DNA of 64,000 nt from NCBI GenBank assembly GCA_020636435.1, contig JACJXX010000002.1, positions 372,001-436,000 on the forward strand. Direction: 5' to 3'. Source of the DNA: Lewinellaceae bacterium. Its GTDB lineage: Bacteria; Bacteroidota; Bacteroidia; Chitinophagales; Saprospiraceae. The notes below the pieces were generated by a model that was not told the DNA's origin, did no database searches, and saw only the letters and a list, made by a program, of their open reading frames with translations. The position numbers and the translations under genes were made by a program. Below, in pieces: positions 16,658 through 25,545 of this stretch; within the stretch, counting starts at the first letter, position 1; each line of letters starts with the position of its first letter.

Positions 16658-17347
16658 ATGAAAAACATCATCATCACCGGCGCCAGCCGGGGCATTGGAT
16701 TCGATACCGCTCTGCACCTGGCTCAACAGGGGCACCGGGTGCTCGCGCTTTCCCGCAATGAAGAAAACCTGAAAATCCTGAAAGAACAGGCGGGCGAACA
16801 CCTGGACTTTCTGGTGTTTGACCTTCTCAAACCGGACGCGGCCGCCCTCATAAAAAAGATAAAACCAATGGAGCGGGTGGACGGGCTGGTCAACAACGCC
16901 GGATACCTGCTGAAGAAGCCTTTTGAAGAGATAACCACAACGGATTGGGAAAGGACTTTTGCCGTCAACTTTTTTGGTCCGGCCCATCTGATCCAGATGC
17001 TGCGCCCTTTTCTGGAAAAAAGCGAGCGGGCGCACATCCTCAACATCGGCAGCATGGGCGGCTACCAGGGCAGTGCCAAATTTCCGGAGCTGCTCGGTTA
17101 CAGCGCCAGCAAGGCCGCCGTCGCCAACCTGACGGAGTGCCTGGCCGAAGAGTGGAAGGAGAAGAATATCGCCTGCAATTGCCTCTGCCTGGGGGCAGTG
17201 CAAACCGAGATGCTCGCCGAGGCCTTCCCCGGCTTCGAAGCGCCGGTCAGCGCCCGCAAGATGGGAGAATTCATCGCCTGGTTTGCCCTCCAGGGGCAAT
17301 ATTTCTTCAATGGGAAGGTGTTGCCGGTGTCGGTGTCGACGCCGTGA
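16658..17347 (+). CDS. Short-chain dehydrogenase/reductase
   Basis: The 229-residue SDR has TGASRGIG (7-14), LVNNAG, and catalytic Ser (GSMGGY, about 132-135), Tyr148 and Lys152 (GYSASKAAV). ALSRNEENL after the second strand again carries an arginine, consistent with NADP(H) use. It is divergent in sequence from the SDR just upstream, so the pair is not a recent duplication. The two likely share a transcript despite the 260-bp array-filled gap. Substrate unknown. Another array follows the stop codon within about 12 bp. Confidence 0.92.
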   Translation: MKNIIITGASRGIGFDTALHLAQQGHRVLALSRNEENLKILKEQAGEHLDFLVFDLLKPDAAALIKKIKPMERVDGLVNNAGYLLKKPFEEITTTDWERTFAVNFFGPAHLIQMLRPFLEKSERAHILNIGSMGGYQGSAKFPELLGYSASKAAVANLTECLAEEWKEKNIACNCLCLGAVQTEMLAEAFPGFEAPVSARKMGEFIAWFALQGQYFFNGKVLPVSVSTP

Positions 17348-17359
17348 GGGGGCGGAGCG

Positions 17360-17463
17360 GTTGTCGGTTGTCGGTTGGTGGTTGTTGGTTGTCAGTTGTT
17401 GGTTGTCAGTTGTTGGTTGTCAGTTGTTGGTTGTCAGTTGTTGGTTGTCTGGCCAGGGCTGCC
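17360..17463. repeat. 14-bp / 7-bp array (GTTGTTGGTTGTCA) with AGGGCTGCC tail
   Basis: Short GGTTGTC units lead into about five copies of a 14-bp GTTGTTGGTTGTCA unit. The array ends in CTGGCCAGGGCTGCC (AGGGCTGCC at 17455-17463), then GAGCTAACAACCA, which can fold back on the array. The same combination of a GTTGTTG arm, an AGGGCTGCC loop and an AACAAC arm appears at 26831-26887. Confidence 0.9.
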
Positions 17464-17592
17464 GAGCTAACAACCATCACCCCACAACAAATATCCATCA
17501 ATTCAATTGAACTGTCTTTCCCGCGATAACTCTTTTTATCCGATGAGTTGTTTTACCTTTACGAGCCTGTAAAGGACTAAATTCTCAGGTAT

Positions 17593-18264
17593 ATGCCTAC
17601 AACAAAGAATGACTTCATACCCTACAAGGGCGTCAGGTTCCCCAAGGCGGAGATGCTGAAACGCAGCCGGGAGTTCTATCAGTTTATGGACAAGCGCCGG
17701 ACTGTGCGCGACTTTTCAGGCAAACCGGTGCCCCTGGAAGTGATCGAACATATCGTCATGACGGCCTCCGCCGCTCCTTCGGGAGCGAATAAGCAACCCT
17801 GGACTTTTTGCCTGGTCTCGAACCCGGAACACAAACGAAAAATCCGGGAGGCCGCAGAAAAAGAGGAGTATGAGAACTATCACGGGCGCATGTCGGACGA
17901 ATGGCTGGAAGACCTTGCCCCCTTCGGCACCGACTGGCACAAGCCCTTTTTGGAAACGGCGCCTTACCTGATCGTGGTTTTTAAAAAAGCCTACGATATC
18001 ATCGACGGGGAGAAGAAGAAAAACTACTACGTCAATGAGTCTGTGGGCCTGGCTACCGGCTTTCTGCTGGCGGCTATCCACAACGCCGGCCTGGCTTCCC
18101 TGACCCACACCCCCAGCCCTATGAATTTTCTGCAGAAAATCTTGCAACGCCCGGAAAATGAACGCCCCTTTTTATTGATCCCGGTCGGCTACCCGGCCAG
18201 CGATGCCGAGGTGCCCGATATTACCCGAAAGGAGTTGAAGGATGTAATGGTGGTATATGAATGA
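17593..18264 (+). CDS. Iodotyrosine-deiodinase-like flavin nitroreductase
   Basis: This 223-residue nitroreductase-fold protein has FMN contacts RRTVRDF, ASAAPSGANKQPW and LLIPVGYPA. It matches the iodotyrosine deiodinase (IYD) subfamily, not general nitroreductases: TDWHKPFLETAPYLIVVFK and YYVNESVGLATGFLLAAI align without gaps with mammalian IYD. The substrate-lid triad is present at the right spacing: Glu92, Tyr96 and Lys117, equivalent to human Glu157, Tyr161 and Lys182. An IYD of this type has been characterised from Haliscomenobacter hydrossis. The enzyme would reductively dehalogenate halotyrosines; its physiological role in bacteria is not known. A TACCTTTA (17554-17561) is a possible -7 box. 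The stop codon is the first unit of an 8-bp array. Confidence 0.9.
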   Translation: MPTTKNDFIPYKGVRFPKAEMLKRSREFYQFMDKRRTVRDFSGKPVPLEVIEHIVMTASAAPSGANKQPWTFCLVSNPEHKRKIREAAEKEEYENYHGRMSDEWLEDLAPFGTDWHKPFLETAPYLIVVFKKAYDIIDGEKKKNYYVNESVGLATGFLLAAIHNAGLASLTHTPSPMNFLQKILQRPENERPFLLIPVGYPASDAEVPDITRKELKDVMVVYE

Positions 18265-18333
18265 GTGAAGGAGTGAATGAGTGAATGAGTGAATGAGTGA
18301 ATGAGTGAAGGAGTGAAGGAATGAAGGAATGAA
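18262..18333. repeat. 8-bp array (GAGTGAAT) starting at a stop codon
   Basis: The TGA stop of the deiodinase-like gene is the first TGA of a run of about nine GAGTGAAT/GAGTGAAG/GAATGAAG units. The array ends about 25 bp before the NRDE start. Unit and sense orientation match the array at 14600-14666. Confidence 0.95.
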
Positions 18334-18358
18334 TAAACCGTTAAAGCTACACCAGACA

Positions 18359-19090
18359 ATGTGCACTGTAACTTACCTGCCCCTCAAAGGCTCCAATTAC
18401 ATACTAACCTCCAACCGCGACGAGGCGCCGGCGCGTTCGCCCCGGAACATTACCCGGCAGCACCTGGCCGGCCAGGAACTGGCCTTTCCCCGCGATGAGG
18501 CCGCCGGAGGGACCTGGATCGCCATTTCCAGCGCCAACCGGCTGGCTTGCATCCTCAACGGCGCATTTGAAAAGCACGAACGGCACCCCCCTTACCGGCG
18601 CAGCCGCGGGTTGATGGCCCTCGATTTTTTCGAATACGCTTCGGTTGAGGACTTTCTGGAGGGCTACCTCTTCGAAGGGATGGAGCCCTTTACCATGATC
18701 GTGCTGGAACAGAGCAAATTGCTGGAATTTCGCTGGGACGGGCATCAACAACACCGGAAATGGCTGGATAGCCGCCAACCCCGGATTTGGTCGTCCGCTC
18801 CTTTGTATCCGGAGGAAATTCAGCAGAAGCGCAAACAATGGTTTGCCGATTGGCTCGAGGGGAAAAAGGACTTCCGGCAGGAAGACATCCTCGATTTTCA
18901 CCGCAACGCAGGCGACGGGGACCCCTGGTACGACGTGGTGATGAACCGGGGCAATATGGTACGGACGGTGAGCATCACGAGCATCGTAAAAGAGGATACC
19001 TTTATGGAAATGCAGTACCATGACCTGCTCAACGATGAAATGAAACAAACAAAAATCGGGCTGCGCAGTGAAGTGGTGGGATCGCGTTAA
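18359..19090 (+). CDS. NRDE family protein (TANGO2 homologue)
   Basis: The product has 243 residues from the ATG at 18359, giving the family's invariant start MCTVTYLPLKG with Cys at position 2; an ATG at 18329 lies in the repeat array. The naming motif NRDE is present (LTSNRDEAPARSP), and GGTWIAISSANRLACILNGA is also typical. The N-terminal Cys resembles Ntn-hydrolase nucleophiles. The family's role is debated; animal TANGO2 affects membrane and acyl-CoA metabolism. It overlaps the next gene by 23 bp, which suggests coupled translation with the ATP-grasp enzyme. Confidence 0.9.
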   Translation: MCTVTYLPLKGSNYILTSNRDEAPARSPRNITRQHLAGQELAFPRDEAAGGTWIAISSANRLACILNGAFEKHERHPPYRRSRGLMALDFFEYASVEDFLEGYLFEGMEPFTMIVLEQSKLLEFRWDGHQQHRKWLDSRQPRIWSSAPLYPEEIQQKRKQWFADWLEGKKDFRQEDILDFHRNAGDGDPWYDVVMNRGNMVRTVSITSIVKEDTFMEMQYHDLLNDEMKQTKIGLRSEVVGSR

Positions 19091-20138
19091 AAAAAAGCCG
19101 TTTTTTATCAAACTGTTGAACTGGGAATACTGGCCTTCCAAAGCCTTCTATTATCCGGTCATACCCCAGATTCTGTGGCAGATGCTGCGCGCCCGCCACC
19201 TCTGTTTTTTCACCGCCGCCAACCCCGGCATCTACACCGGCGGCATGGGGCTGGAATCCAAATACGACACCCTGCTGAAGATTCCGGAACGCTACCGCCC
19301 CCGGGGCTTGCTCTTCCGTTCGGGCGAACCGCTCACTACCCTACCCCTGCGCCTGCGGAAAGCCGGGATATCCTTTCCGCTCATCGCCAAGCCCGACCTG
19401 GGTTTCAGAGGGCTGCTGGTGAAAAAAATAGAGGACGAAGCGGCCCTGGCCGCGTACCTGCGGCAATTCCCCATTGATTTCATCCTTCAGGAATACATTG
19501 GCCTGCCGGAAGAGGCCGGCATTCTTTACTACCGCCTGCCGGGGGAAGAACGAGGACAAGTCACTTCTATTACTACCAAAGAGTTCCTATCGGTTGTCGG
19601 CGACGGCCGTTCCACCGTAGAAGAGCTGATCCAAAAGAAGCCGCGGGCCCTGTTGCAAATGGAGCGCCTCCGCGCTGCTGATGCGGCCCTCCTGGCGCGC
19701 GTACCCGCCTGCGGAGAGCGGGTGGGGCTCGGCATCGTCGGCAACCACGCCAAAGGCACCCGTTTCATCAACAGCAACCACCTGATCGATGAGGCCATCT
19801 GCCGCAATTTCGACCGCATCAGCCGGGAAATCGAAGGCCTGTTCTACGGCCGCTTCGATATCAAGTGCGAGAGCCTGGACGCCTTATCTACCGGGGAGAA
19901 CATGAAGATCATCGAGATCAACGGAACCTGCTCGGAACCGACCCACATCTACGATCCGCAACGCGGCACCTACTGGAGCGCGCTGCGCGATATCGCCCGC
20001 CATTGGCAGATCATCGGGCGCATCGCCCGGGCCAACCGCCGGCTGGGCGTCCCCTATCTTTCTCATGCCATAACGGCCAGGGAGTTTCTCCACCTTTTTG
20101 CGTATCAGCGGAAGGTGAGGGAGTTGGGGGGGAGTTAG
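19068..20138 (+). CDS. ATP-grasp domain protein (D-Ala-D-Ala-ligase-like fold)
   Basis: The 356-residue protein is predicted to be cytoplasmic. ATP-grasp marks are the lysine in FPLIAKPDLGFRG, the adenine-side loop FILQEYIGLP, and the magnesium-binding pair in YGRFDIKCESLD and MKIIEINGTCSEP (Asp/Glu and Asn). Such enzymes join a carboxylate to an amine or thiol through an acyl phosphate. The N-terminal 60 residues contain a hydrophobic patch (YYPVIPQILWQML). Substrates are unknown. The overlap with the NRDE gene suggests a shared pathway. Confidence 0.85.
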   Translation: MKWWDRVKKKPFFIKLLNWEYWPSKAFYYPVIPQILWQMLRARHLCFFTAANPGIYTGGMGLESKYDTLLKIPERYRPRGLLFRSGEPLTTLPLRLRKAGISFPLIAKPDLGFRGLLVKKIEDEAALAAYLRQFPIDFILQEYIGLPEEAGILYYRLPGEERGQVTSITTKEFLSVVGDGRSTVEELIQKKPRALLQMERLRAADAALLARVPACGERVGLGIVGNHAKGTRFINSNHLIDEAICRNFDRISREIEGLFYGRFDIKCESLDALSTGENMKIIEINGTCSEPTHIYDPQRGTYWSALRDIARHWQIIGRIARANRRLGVPYLSHAITAREFLHLFAYQRKVRELGGS

Positions 20139-20799
20139 TTGCTGGTTCATCCATTTTGAAATGCCGGCTTTATGCTATGGATGCTAGGGATGCTAGGGAT
20201 GCTGTGGATGCTAGGGATTCTATGGATGTGGAGCGTAGCGACATCCCGGCGCATGCCGGGGCTAGGGATGCTTATTCCTTCCCGCTTTCGCGGAAAGGGA
20301 CGATGCGGGGCCCTTTGGGCCGCAGATATTTACCCGCGCCGAGTCGGCCGAAGGTGAGCTGTGGATAGCCGGCCCTGGCTCCAAATCCCGCTGCCCCTTC
20401 CGGAAAGCATCAATAGTATCAACCGCCTGCAGGGCGCAACATCTTCCTGCCGCCGTTCCGGCGGCAGGACAAGCATCAAAAGCATCTGTATAATTGAGGG
20501 GTGGGCGTAATACCTGGCGGTACTAGAAGATGGAACGCGGAATGACGCGGGTTTGGCAGATTGCGCGGATGACGAACCCATATGATTTGCGATTGGCGCG
20601 GTTTTGGAGCCGAAAGGCCCCAAAGAACCCATTATCCGCGACGATCGCCCGGTACCAGAGCTATGGCCGACGGCGTCCGCAGGCCGTACAGCCTCCCGAT
20701 CCGCGAAATCCGCCTGATCGGCGCTAATCCGCGTTCCATACCCTCTGTGCTTCCAGGCAGGTATTTATGCCCACTCCTCATCTGTATAATTATAGGTTG
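20139..20799. other. 661-bp intergenic region made of degenerate repeats
   Basis: No credible gene is seen. At 20173-20228 there is a degenerate 10-bp array (GATGCTAGGG with variants). At 20240-20275 GC-rich fold-back sequence CCCGGCGCATGCCGGGG occurs. At 20530-20745 there are scattered GCGCGGAT / CGCGATT / CCGCGAAATCC motifs of the kind that recur at 31590-31640. It lies between convergent genes (the ATP-grasp gene and the membrane protein), so it must also contain their transcript ends, but no clear hairpin with a T-run was found. Confidence 0.7.
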
Positions 20800-22449
20800 T
20801 CATTTGATGGCTTCTCCTTGTCTGACCTCCTCTCCCGGAATAACCTTCCACTCTCCCGCAGACTGATACAAAAACACCGCCCCATCCGGTATACTGTCGA
20901 GCAACAACTGATAATGATGGCCGTAGCTGATCACCCGGTAGCCCTCCGTTTCATAGCCGCCGCCCATGCCGATGCCCTTATGCCACCACCAGTTGCCCCA
21001 CTGGTTGAACTCGACGGTGAGCTGCCGGGTGGAGTCGATGCGGACGTTGACGTCGTCGCCCGGCCGGGCCAGGTTGTACTGGGCCACCTCGTAAATGCGG
21101 CCTTCGTAGGGTTTCCTTTTGATGTACTGCAGCGCATCTCGAAAAGCGAGGCCCTCGCCGGAAAAATCGTAGAACATCAAAGCGCCCTGGTAGTTGGCCG
21201 GCAGGTTGAGCAGGTAAACGGCCGGGGCGTCGTACCAGCGGAAGCCATCCAGCAGGCGGCAATAAACAGCCGTCGATTGTTTCCACAATTGGTTGGTGCG
21301 CCAGAGGAAAAGAGAAGATATCCCGAGGTACCCTATTGCCAGAAAGAGGTAAATCCGGGGAGGAATCAGAGAAAGCGCCGTAGACAACCCCAGAAATAAA
21401 AAAGCCGAGGCCAGGTAGCCGTAGCGGTCGTTTTCGATGTGCAGCAGATAGTGGAAATACAGGTTGACCACTGGAAGCAGCGCCAACAGGAAGAGCAGCA
21501 GGAACAACAGCCCGGCTTTCCCCTCGCTCCGCCACCGGCGAAAGCGCACAAAGGCAAAGATCAGGGCCAGTCCGAAGAAAATAGACAAAGGATAAAGCAG
21601 CAGCGGTTCCTGCAACTGAACCGCCAGGCCTTCCTTCCAGGAGTGGGGCCAGTACCGGGAAAAAGCCAGGTGTTTGATGCCGTACAGGAAGTAGTGGGAT
21701 AGTATTTCGCGAAACTGGAATTTCAAGTGAACATCGGCGCCGTAATATCCTACCCAGGCGCCCAGGATCAGCCGGTTGAGCACAAAATAAACCAGCAGCA
21801 TGCCAAACTGAGGGATGGAAAGCCATCGCAACTGCCGGGCCAGCGTTCCGCCGCTACGTTGCCCTTCGGGAAAGAGCAACAGCAAAGCCAGGCAGGCCAG
21901 CGGAACCACCAGGCCCAATTGAAAGGTGAACAGGGCCGCAAGAAAAAGAAGCTGTGCTGCCCAAAGCTGACGGGAGCGCCCCTCCTTAATCCACGCCTGC
22001 GTATACCAGAGTACGCTCAGGATCAGAAAAGTACTGAAAAGATAATTGAAACAAACTCGCCAGGTAACGGCTTCCGATTGATAAGGCGAAAGCAGGAAAA
22101 AAAGGGCGCCAACCAGGGCTATGATGCGGGGCGCCCGGACACCGTAGTTGGCCAGCATGGCCGCCCCAAAGCGGTATGCCAAAAGGCCATTCAGCGCATG
22201 CAGGCCCGTAAACACCAGATACCAGGGCAGGGCATGTAGCCCGAAAGCGTTGTAAAACAGATAAAAGAAGGCAAAGAGCACCGGCTGCAGGGCCGGAAAA
22301 CCGAAGCTGTTGAGGATGTCGGCAGCGTTGCCCCCCTCCAGCCGCCACTGAAGCCCGGTAAAGTCGGTGACAAATCCAGCGTTCCAGGTAGGAAAGTAGA
22401 AAAACTGCACGAGGATAAATAGCAACAGGAAGTAAAAGACTTGTTTCAT
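20800..22449 (-). CDS. Multi-pass membrane protein, glycosyltransferase-39-like topology
   Basis: The product has 549 residues from the ATG at 22449 (MKQVFYFLLLFILVQFFYFP); the frame extends 66 bp upstream through a repeat-like region. About 11-12 hydrophobic segments occupy residues 1-400, with an early extracytoplasmic loop carrying acidic residues (GFVTDFTGLQWR). A soluble C-terminal domain of about 150 residues follows (YDAPAVYLLNLPANYQ, then VRIDSTRQLTVEFNQWGNW). The layout resembles lipid-linked-sugar-using GT-C transferases or related Bacteroidota membrane proteins, but no diagnostic catalytic motif was seen, so the function is open. It is downstream of the M43 protease gene on the same strand. 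Confidence 0.75.
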   Translation of the reverse strand: MKQVFYFLLLFILVQFFYFPTWNAGFVTDFTGLQWRLEGGNAADILNSFGFPALQPVLFAFFYLFYNAFGLHALPWYLVFTGLHALNGLLAYRFGAAMLANYGVRAPRIIALVGALFFLLSPYQSEAVTWRVCFNYLFSTFLILSVLWYTQAWIKEGRSRQLWAAQLLFLAALFTFQLGLVVPLACLALLLLFPEGQRSGGTLARQLRWLSIPQFGMLLVYFVLNRLILGAWVGYYGADVHLKFQFREILSHYFLYGIKHLAFSRYWPHSWKEGLAVQLQEPLLLYPLSIFFGLALIFAFVRFRRWRSEGKAGLLFLLLFLLALLPVVNLYFHYLLHIENDRYGYLASAFLFLGLSTALSLIPPRIYLFLAIGYLGISSLFLWRTNQLWKQSTAVYCRLLDGFRWYDAPAVYLLNLPANYQGALMFYDFSGEGLAFRDALQYIKRKPYEGRIYEVAQYNLARPGDDVNVRIDSTRQLTVEFNQWGNWWWHKGIGMGGGYETEGYRVISYGHHYQLLLDSIPDGAVFLYQSAGEWKVIPGEEVRQGEAIK

Positions 22450-22532
22450 TGTTGAATGGCTAAAGTGCTGGATTGTTATGTTCTCAATATACCCGGCTGA
22501 ACGGCATGGCCTCATGGCAACAATGAAACAAT

Positions 22533-22562
22533 ACAGCCATTAAACCATACAGCCATAGCCCC
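22533..22562. repeat. Short ACAGCCAT repeat
   Basis: ATACAGCCATTAAACCATACAGCCATAG has two ACAGCCAT units in the gap between the membrane protein and the M43 protease gene. This is the same 8-mer family as the large array at 60842-60976. Confidence 0.6.
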
Positions 22563-22565
22563 CCA

Positions 22566-23846
22566 TCAAGGTTGCGGACTCAACAGGGGCAACCCATTGC
22601 GGGCATTTTCCACCGTGGGCTCAACAGTGTAATACACTTTTCCGGCTTCAGTTCCAAATTTTTGAACTATGATGCCCTGCCACTCCCTGTCACAGGCGTT
22701 ATGCAGGCGGGCCCCGTCGAGTACGAGCGTGCCGCCAGGCTCTACGGTAATGGCAGCGCCGGGGGGCATAGATACCCGGCATCGGATAACGAGCTGTCCG
22801 CCGGGGGCAATCGTCAGGTGCCCTTCCAGGTCGCGGGCGCTGTTCCACTCTACGCTATCCCGGATAACGATCTCCAGGCTGTCTTTCAGCTCGCACCAGG
22901 TGGGCAGCAGGAATTTGCGGCCCCGGTGGTTTTCCTGCGCCATGCGTTGCAGTACCTTTCCGATCTGGCAGGGAGTCCAGGAATTTTGCACGGCGGTGTA
23001 ATCCATAAAGTTGTTGGAAGCCAGGGTGTCGCATTCGGGCGCCTGCCCCTTGGCGAAGCAGTCCTGTTTGTGCACCGGGGTGTCGTCGCAGCCATCCGAG
23101 ACCCAGCCGTGGGACAGGCCAAAGATGTGGCCCACCTCGTGGTTGACGCCCCCGCGGTAGTCCCAATAGTCGCCACGGTCCTTGGCATTGTGGTAGATGC
23201 CGGCCAGCTTGATGGCATTCCCCAGGGCAACCCCGACGCCGTAGGCCTTATAGGTTGGAGAGGCCACGCTATCCGGGTGGTGGGCCATGATGAAGATGTT
23301 GAGCACCGAATCCATCTGTACGCCATATTTGTCGAAGACCTCTCTTCGGTACAGGTTCCGGTTCTTTCCTTTGTGGACGTAGTAGGTTAGTTCCGAATCG
23401 AAGTGGAAATAGATGCCTTCGTCTCCCGGAATATTGGGGTCGGGGGTGAGCAAATACCGGTAATTGGTGGGGAAAACCGGCGTATCGTTGCCGTTGGGCA
23501 GCCACATCTTCCGGTTTTTCTCCAGATCGTAGTTGGCTGCCCGGATGAGGCCTTTGGCAAAGTCGATGGCCCGTTGCCCGGTGAGGTCGTAAGCGGTATC
23601 CGGAGTGTTCATCCAATGCACGTTCACCCGGAGATACCGCATGGGGGTGTGCTCCAGGTGGTTGGTGTCGGGCAGGTAGGAAGCCCATTTCTGACAGGGG
23701 TCGTTTTGCCAACGGTGCCCCCTCCAAAGGTCGTCATCCTTGGGAACTACGCTAATGTCATCAGAAGTAAGGTACCTGCTTTGGAGTACGGGAATGCAGG
23801 CGCCGGCGGCCAGGGCGACAAGAAGAGCGGCAAAGATTTTTTTCAT
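22566..23846 (-). CDS. Secreted M43-type (pappalysin-like) zinc metalloprotease
   Basis: The 426-residue protein has an N-terminal export signal (MKKIFAALLVALAAGAC). Cys17 might be a lipid-anchor site, but the lipobox is imperfect. The zinc motif HEVGHIFGLSH places His236, Glu237, His240 and His246. The metzincin Met-turn is NNFMDYT (Met281). CDDTPVHKQDC and ECDTLASNNF, with paired cysteines between zinc motif and Met-turn, are typical of the M43 cytophagalysin/ulilysin group. A C-terminal beta-helix-like part (GGQLVIRCRVSMPPGAAIT, VEPGGTLVLDGARLHN) resembles T9SS-associated right-handed repeats, but no T9SS sorting domain is visible. It probably degrades protein outside the cell. Confidence 0.9.
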   Translation of the reverse strand: MKKIFAALLVALAAGACIPVLQSRYLTSDDISVVPKDDDLWRGHRWQNDPCQKWASYLPDTNHLEHTPMRYLRVNVHWMNTPDTAYDLTGQRAIDFAKGLIRAANYDLEKNRKMWLPNGNDTPVFPTNYRYLLTPDPNIPGDEGIYFHFDSELTYYVHKGKNRNLYRREVFDKYGVQMDSVLNIFIMAHHPDSVASPTYKAYGVGVALGNAIKLAGIYHNAKDRGDYWDYRGGVNHEVGHIFGLSHGWVSDGCDDTPVHKQDCFAKGQAPECDTLASNNFMDYTAVQNSWTPCQIGKVLQRMAQENHRGRKFLLPTWCELKDSLEIVIRDSVEWNSARDLEGHLTIAPGGQLVIRCRVSMPPGAAITVEPGGTLVLDGARLHNACDREWQGIIVQKFGTEAGKVYYTVEPTVENARNGLPLLSPQP

Positions 23847-24447
23847 AGCTGTTTGTATAGGTCAAGGATCGGAACGCGGGGTAAAAGTAAGTATTTAAGA
23901 GGAGAAAATATGGTTTCATAGTTTCACTGACACTCTATTTGCCATCAATGCTGTATGGTTATCGGCATGGCTGCCGGAGGCCATAGCGGCTTCTGCCCAT
24001 GAAGGCGGGTTAAAACCGCATCCAAACATGCCCGCCTATCTGGTCAGCGTTCGACTGAGCTCACGCCGGAGACCGGGTAAAACAATGAAACCATAACCTG
24101 GCGAAGCCAGAACCAAGTGTCCTTAAACCGCAAAACCGCAAAACCGCAAAACCGCAGAACCGCAGAACCGCAGAACCGCAGAACCGCAGAACCGCGAAAC
24201 CGAAACACCGCAAAACCGCAAAACCGCAGAACTCAAAATGTAGAAGGAGGCTCGGCTGGGACGGCTCTTGTAGGGCTGCCTAAGTAGAGCCACTTTTACA
24301 TTTGAAATTTAGAGTTTTGCATTTTGCGGTTTCAAAGCCCGTGGATAATGGGTTCCAGCCATCTCGCAAAAAATTCCTGCCACTTTTTGGCAGAAAATAA
24401 TGATTAACGGAATAAAACAATACAACCATGAGGCCATGCCCCCTGGC
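23847..24447. other. 601-bp intergenic region with leader-array element
   Basis: No gene is supported. The left part (23930-24080) has small dyads, such as GGCGGGTTAAAACCGC, and a GTTCGACTGAGCTCACGCC motif similar to dispersed repeats seen in many environmental genomes. 24091-24232 is a leader plus tandem array, described separately. 24272-24280 is another AGGGCTGCC core. 24310-24335 is a CATTTTGCGGTTTCAAAGCCC motif. Confidence 0.65.
24091..24232. repeat. 38-bp hairpin leader plus 8-bp CCGCAAAA array, copy 1
   Basis: The leader 24091-24128 contains a perfect small hairpin CTGGC-GAA-GCCAG. It runs straight into a CCGCAAAA / CCGCAGAA / CCGCGAAA array of about 13 units. The leader is 37/38 identical to 50779-50816, which precedes the same array type. 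Confidence 0.93.
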
Positions 24448-25269
24448 CTACCAACTCCCCCCCGCGCCGCCGCCGCCGAAGCCTCCCCCGCCGAAGCCGC
24501 CAAAACCGCCGCCGCCAAAACCGCCGAAACCACCACCGCCGCCGCCGCCGGAACTGCCACCGCCACCGCCAATCCAGGGGCCGGGCATAAAGATCCAACC
24601 GCCGCCGCGCCGGCGCCGGCGCGGGTATTGATCGTAGCGGCCGCCCCGGTAGTAGCCGCCGTCGTCGTCGTCGTCGTCATTTCCCATTCGGGAGAAGAGG
24701 ATGATGAGGAAAATGATCAGGCCGATAACCAGGATGGCAGGAACGCCGCCTTTGGCGTCGCGCTGCTGCTGTTGCTGGCCCTCGCCGGTATATTCTCCCT
24801 GCCCCAGCTCCATGATGGCGCTGGTGGCGCGGTCGAGGCCGCTATAGTACTGCCCCTGCCGGAAAGCTGGCGCTATGATGTTGTCGATGATGCGTTTGGC
24901 CAGGGCGTCCGGCAGGAAGCCCTCGGTGCCGAAGCCGGTTTGGATGCGAATCTCCCGGTCTTCCGCAGCAACGTAGATCAGGATGCCATTGTCGTACTGG
25001 CCTCCGCCGATGCCCCAATCGCGGGCCAGGCGGTAGGAATAATCGAAGGGGTCTTCGCCCTCCAGGGAAGGCTCGGTCACGACAACGATCTGGGTGGAAG
25101 ATGCGAGGGCGTAGTCCCGCAGTTTGCGCCCCAGTTGATCTACTTCCTGCTGGCTCATCAGGCGGGCGTAGTCGTTGACCAGAAAATCGGTAGGCTGAGG
25201 GATTTGTTTCTGGGCAAAGGCAAAAATGGAGAAGGAGAGCAATAAAGTGGTTAAGATGGATCTGGTCAT
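24448..25269 (-). CDS. TPM-domain protein with glycine-rich tail
   Basis: The product has 273 residues from the ATG at 25269, which opens with a clear signal peptide (ending IFAFAQ); the frame upstream of it is repeat-derived. A TPM (TLP18.3/Psb32/MOLO-1) domain lies at about 25-165, with QIVVVTEPSLEG, RDWGIGGGQYDNGILIYVA and GFLPDALAKRIIDN. One transmembrane helix follows at about 185-205 (VPAILVIGLIIFLIILF), then acidic DDDDDDGG, basic RRRRRGG and a low-complexity Gly/Phe tail ending in GGAGGSW. The domain would lie in the periplasm. It belongs to an operon with a second TPM protein and LemA, a very common Bacteroidota trio of unknown function. Confidence 0.9.
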   Translation of the reverse strand: MTRSILTTLLLSFSIFAFAQKQIPQPTDFLVNDYARLMSQQEVDQLGRKLRDYALASSTQIVVVTEPSLEGEDPFDYSYRLARDWGIGGGQYDNGILIYVAAEDREIRIQTGFGTEGFLPDALAKRIIDNIIAPAFRQGQYYSGLDRATSAIMELGQGEYTGEGQQQQQRDAKGGVPAILVIGLIIFLIILFSRMGNDDDDDDGGYYRGGRYDQYPRRRRRGGGWIFMPGPWIGGGGGSSGGGGGGGFGGFGGGGFGGFGGGGFGGGGAGGSW

Positions 25270-25366
25270 GGTAAATAATGTAAAATGTAAAACCGCGAAG
25301 TTGAAAATGCAAAAGGGGCACAACGCTGTCATCGCTTGCGGAGCTACTTTTGCATTTTGAATTTTA

Positions 25367-25527
25367 AGTGATGAAACGCAAACAACCTGCACCATTATAC
25401 TTGTTCTTTTGCCCGCTAATTTCGTTAAAAATACTCGCCTTAGCTCCGGCTATGCCTGCGTTTTTCGCCTCATTAGCGACCAAAATAACTGCGTCTAATT
25501 GGCGCACCTTATTTACGTTTCATCACT
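25367..25527. repeat. 161-bp imperfect fold-back between the two TPM genes
   Basis: The termini AGTGATGAAACG (25367-25378) and CGTTTCATCACT (25516-25527) are perfect 12-bp inverted repeats. Inside, the two arms stay complementary with mismatches for some 55 bp, including CGCTAAT against ATTAGCG. It starts about 18 bp downstream of the stop codon of the second TPM gene, in the middle of the operon. It is similar in size and layout to the elements at 30224-30388 and 34567-34754, but not in sequence. Confidence 0.8.
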
Positions 25528-25545
25528 AATTTTTTCGGTTTTAGA

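Noticed and set aside
24428..24631. Pro-rich plus-strand protein (PPPPKPPPPKPP type)
   Set aside because: It is the antisense reading of the Gly-rich tail of the TPM protein.
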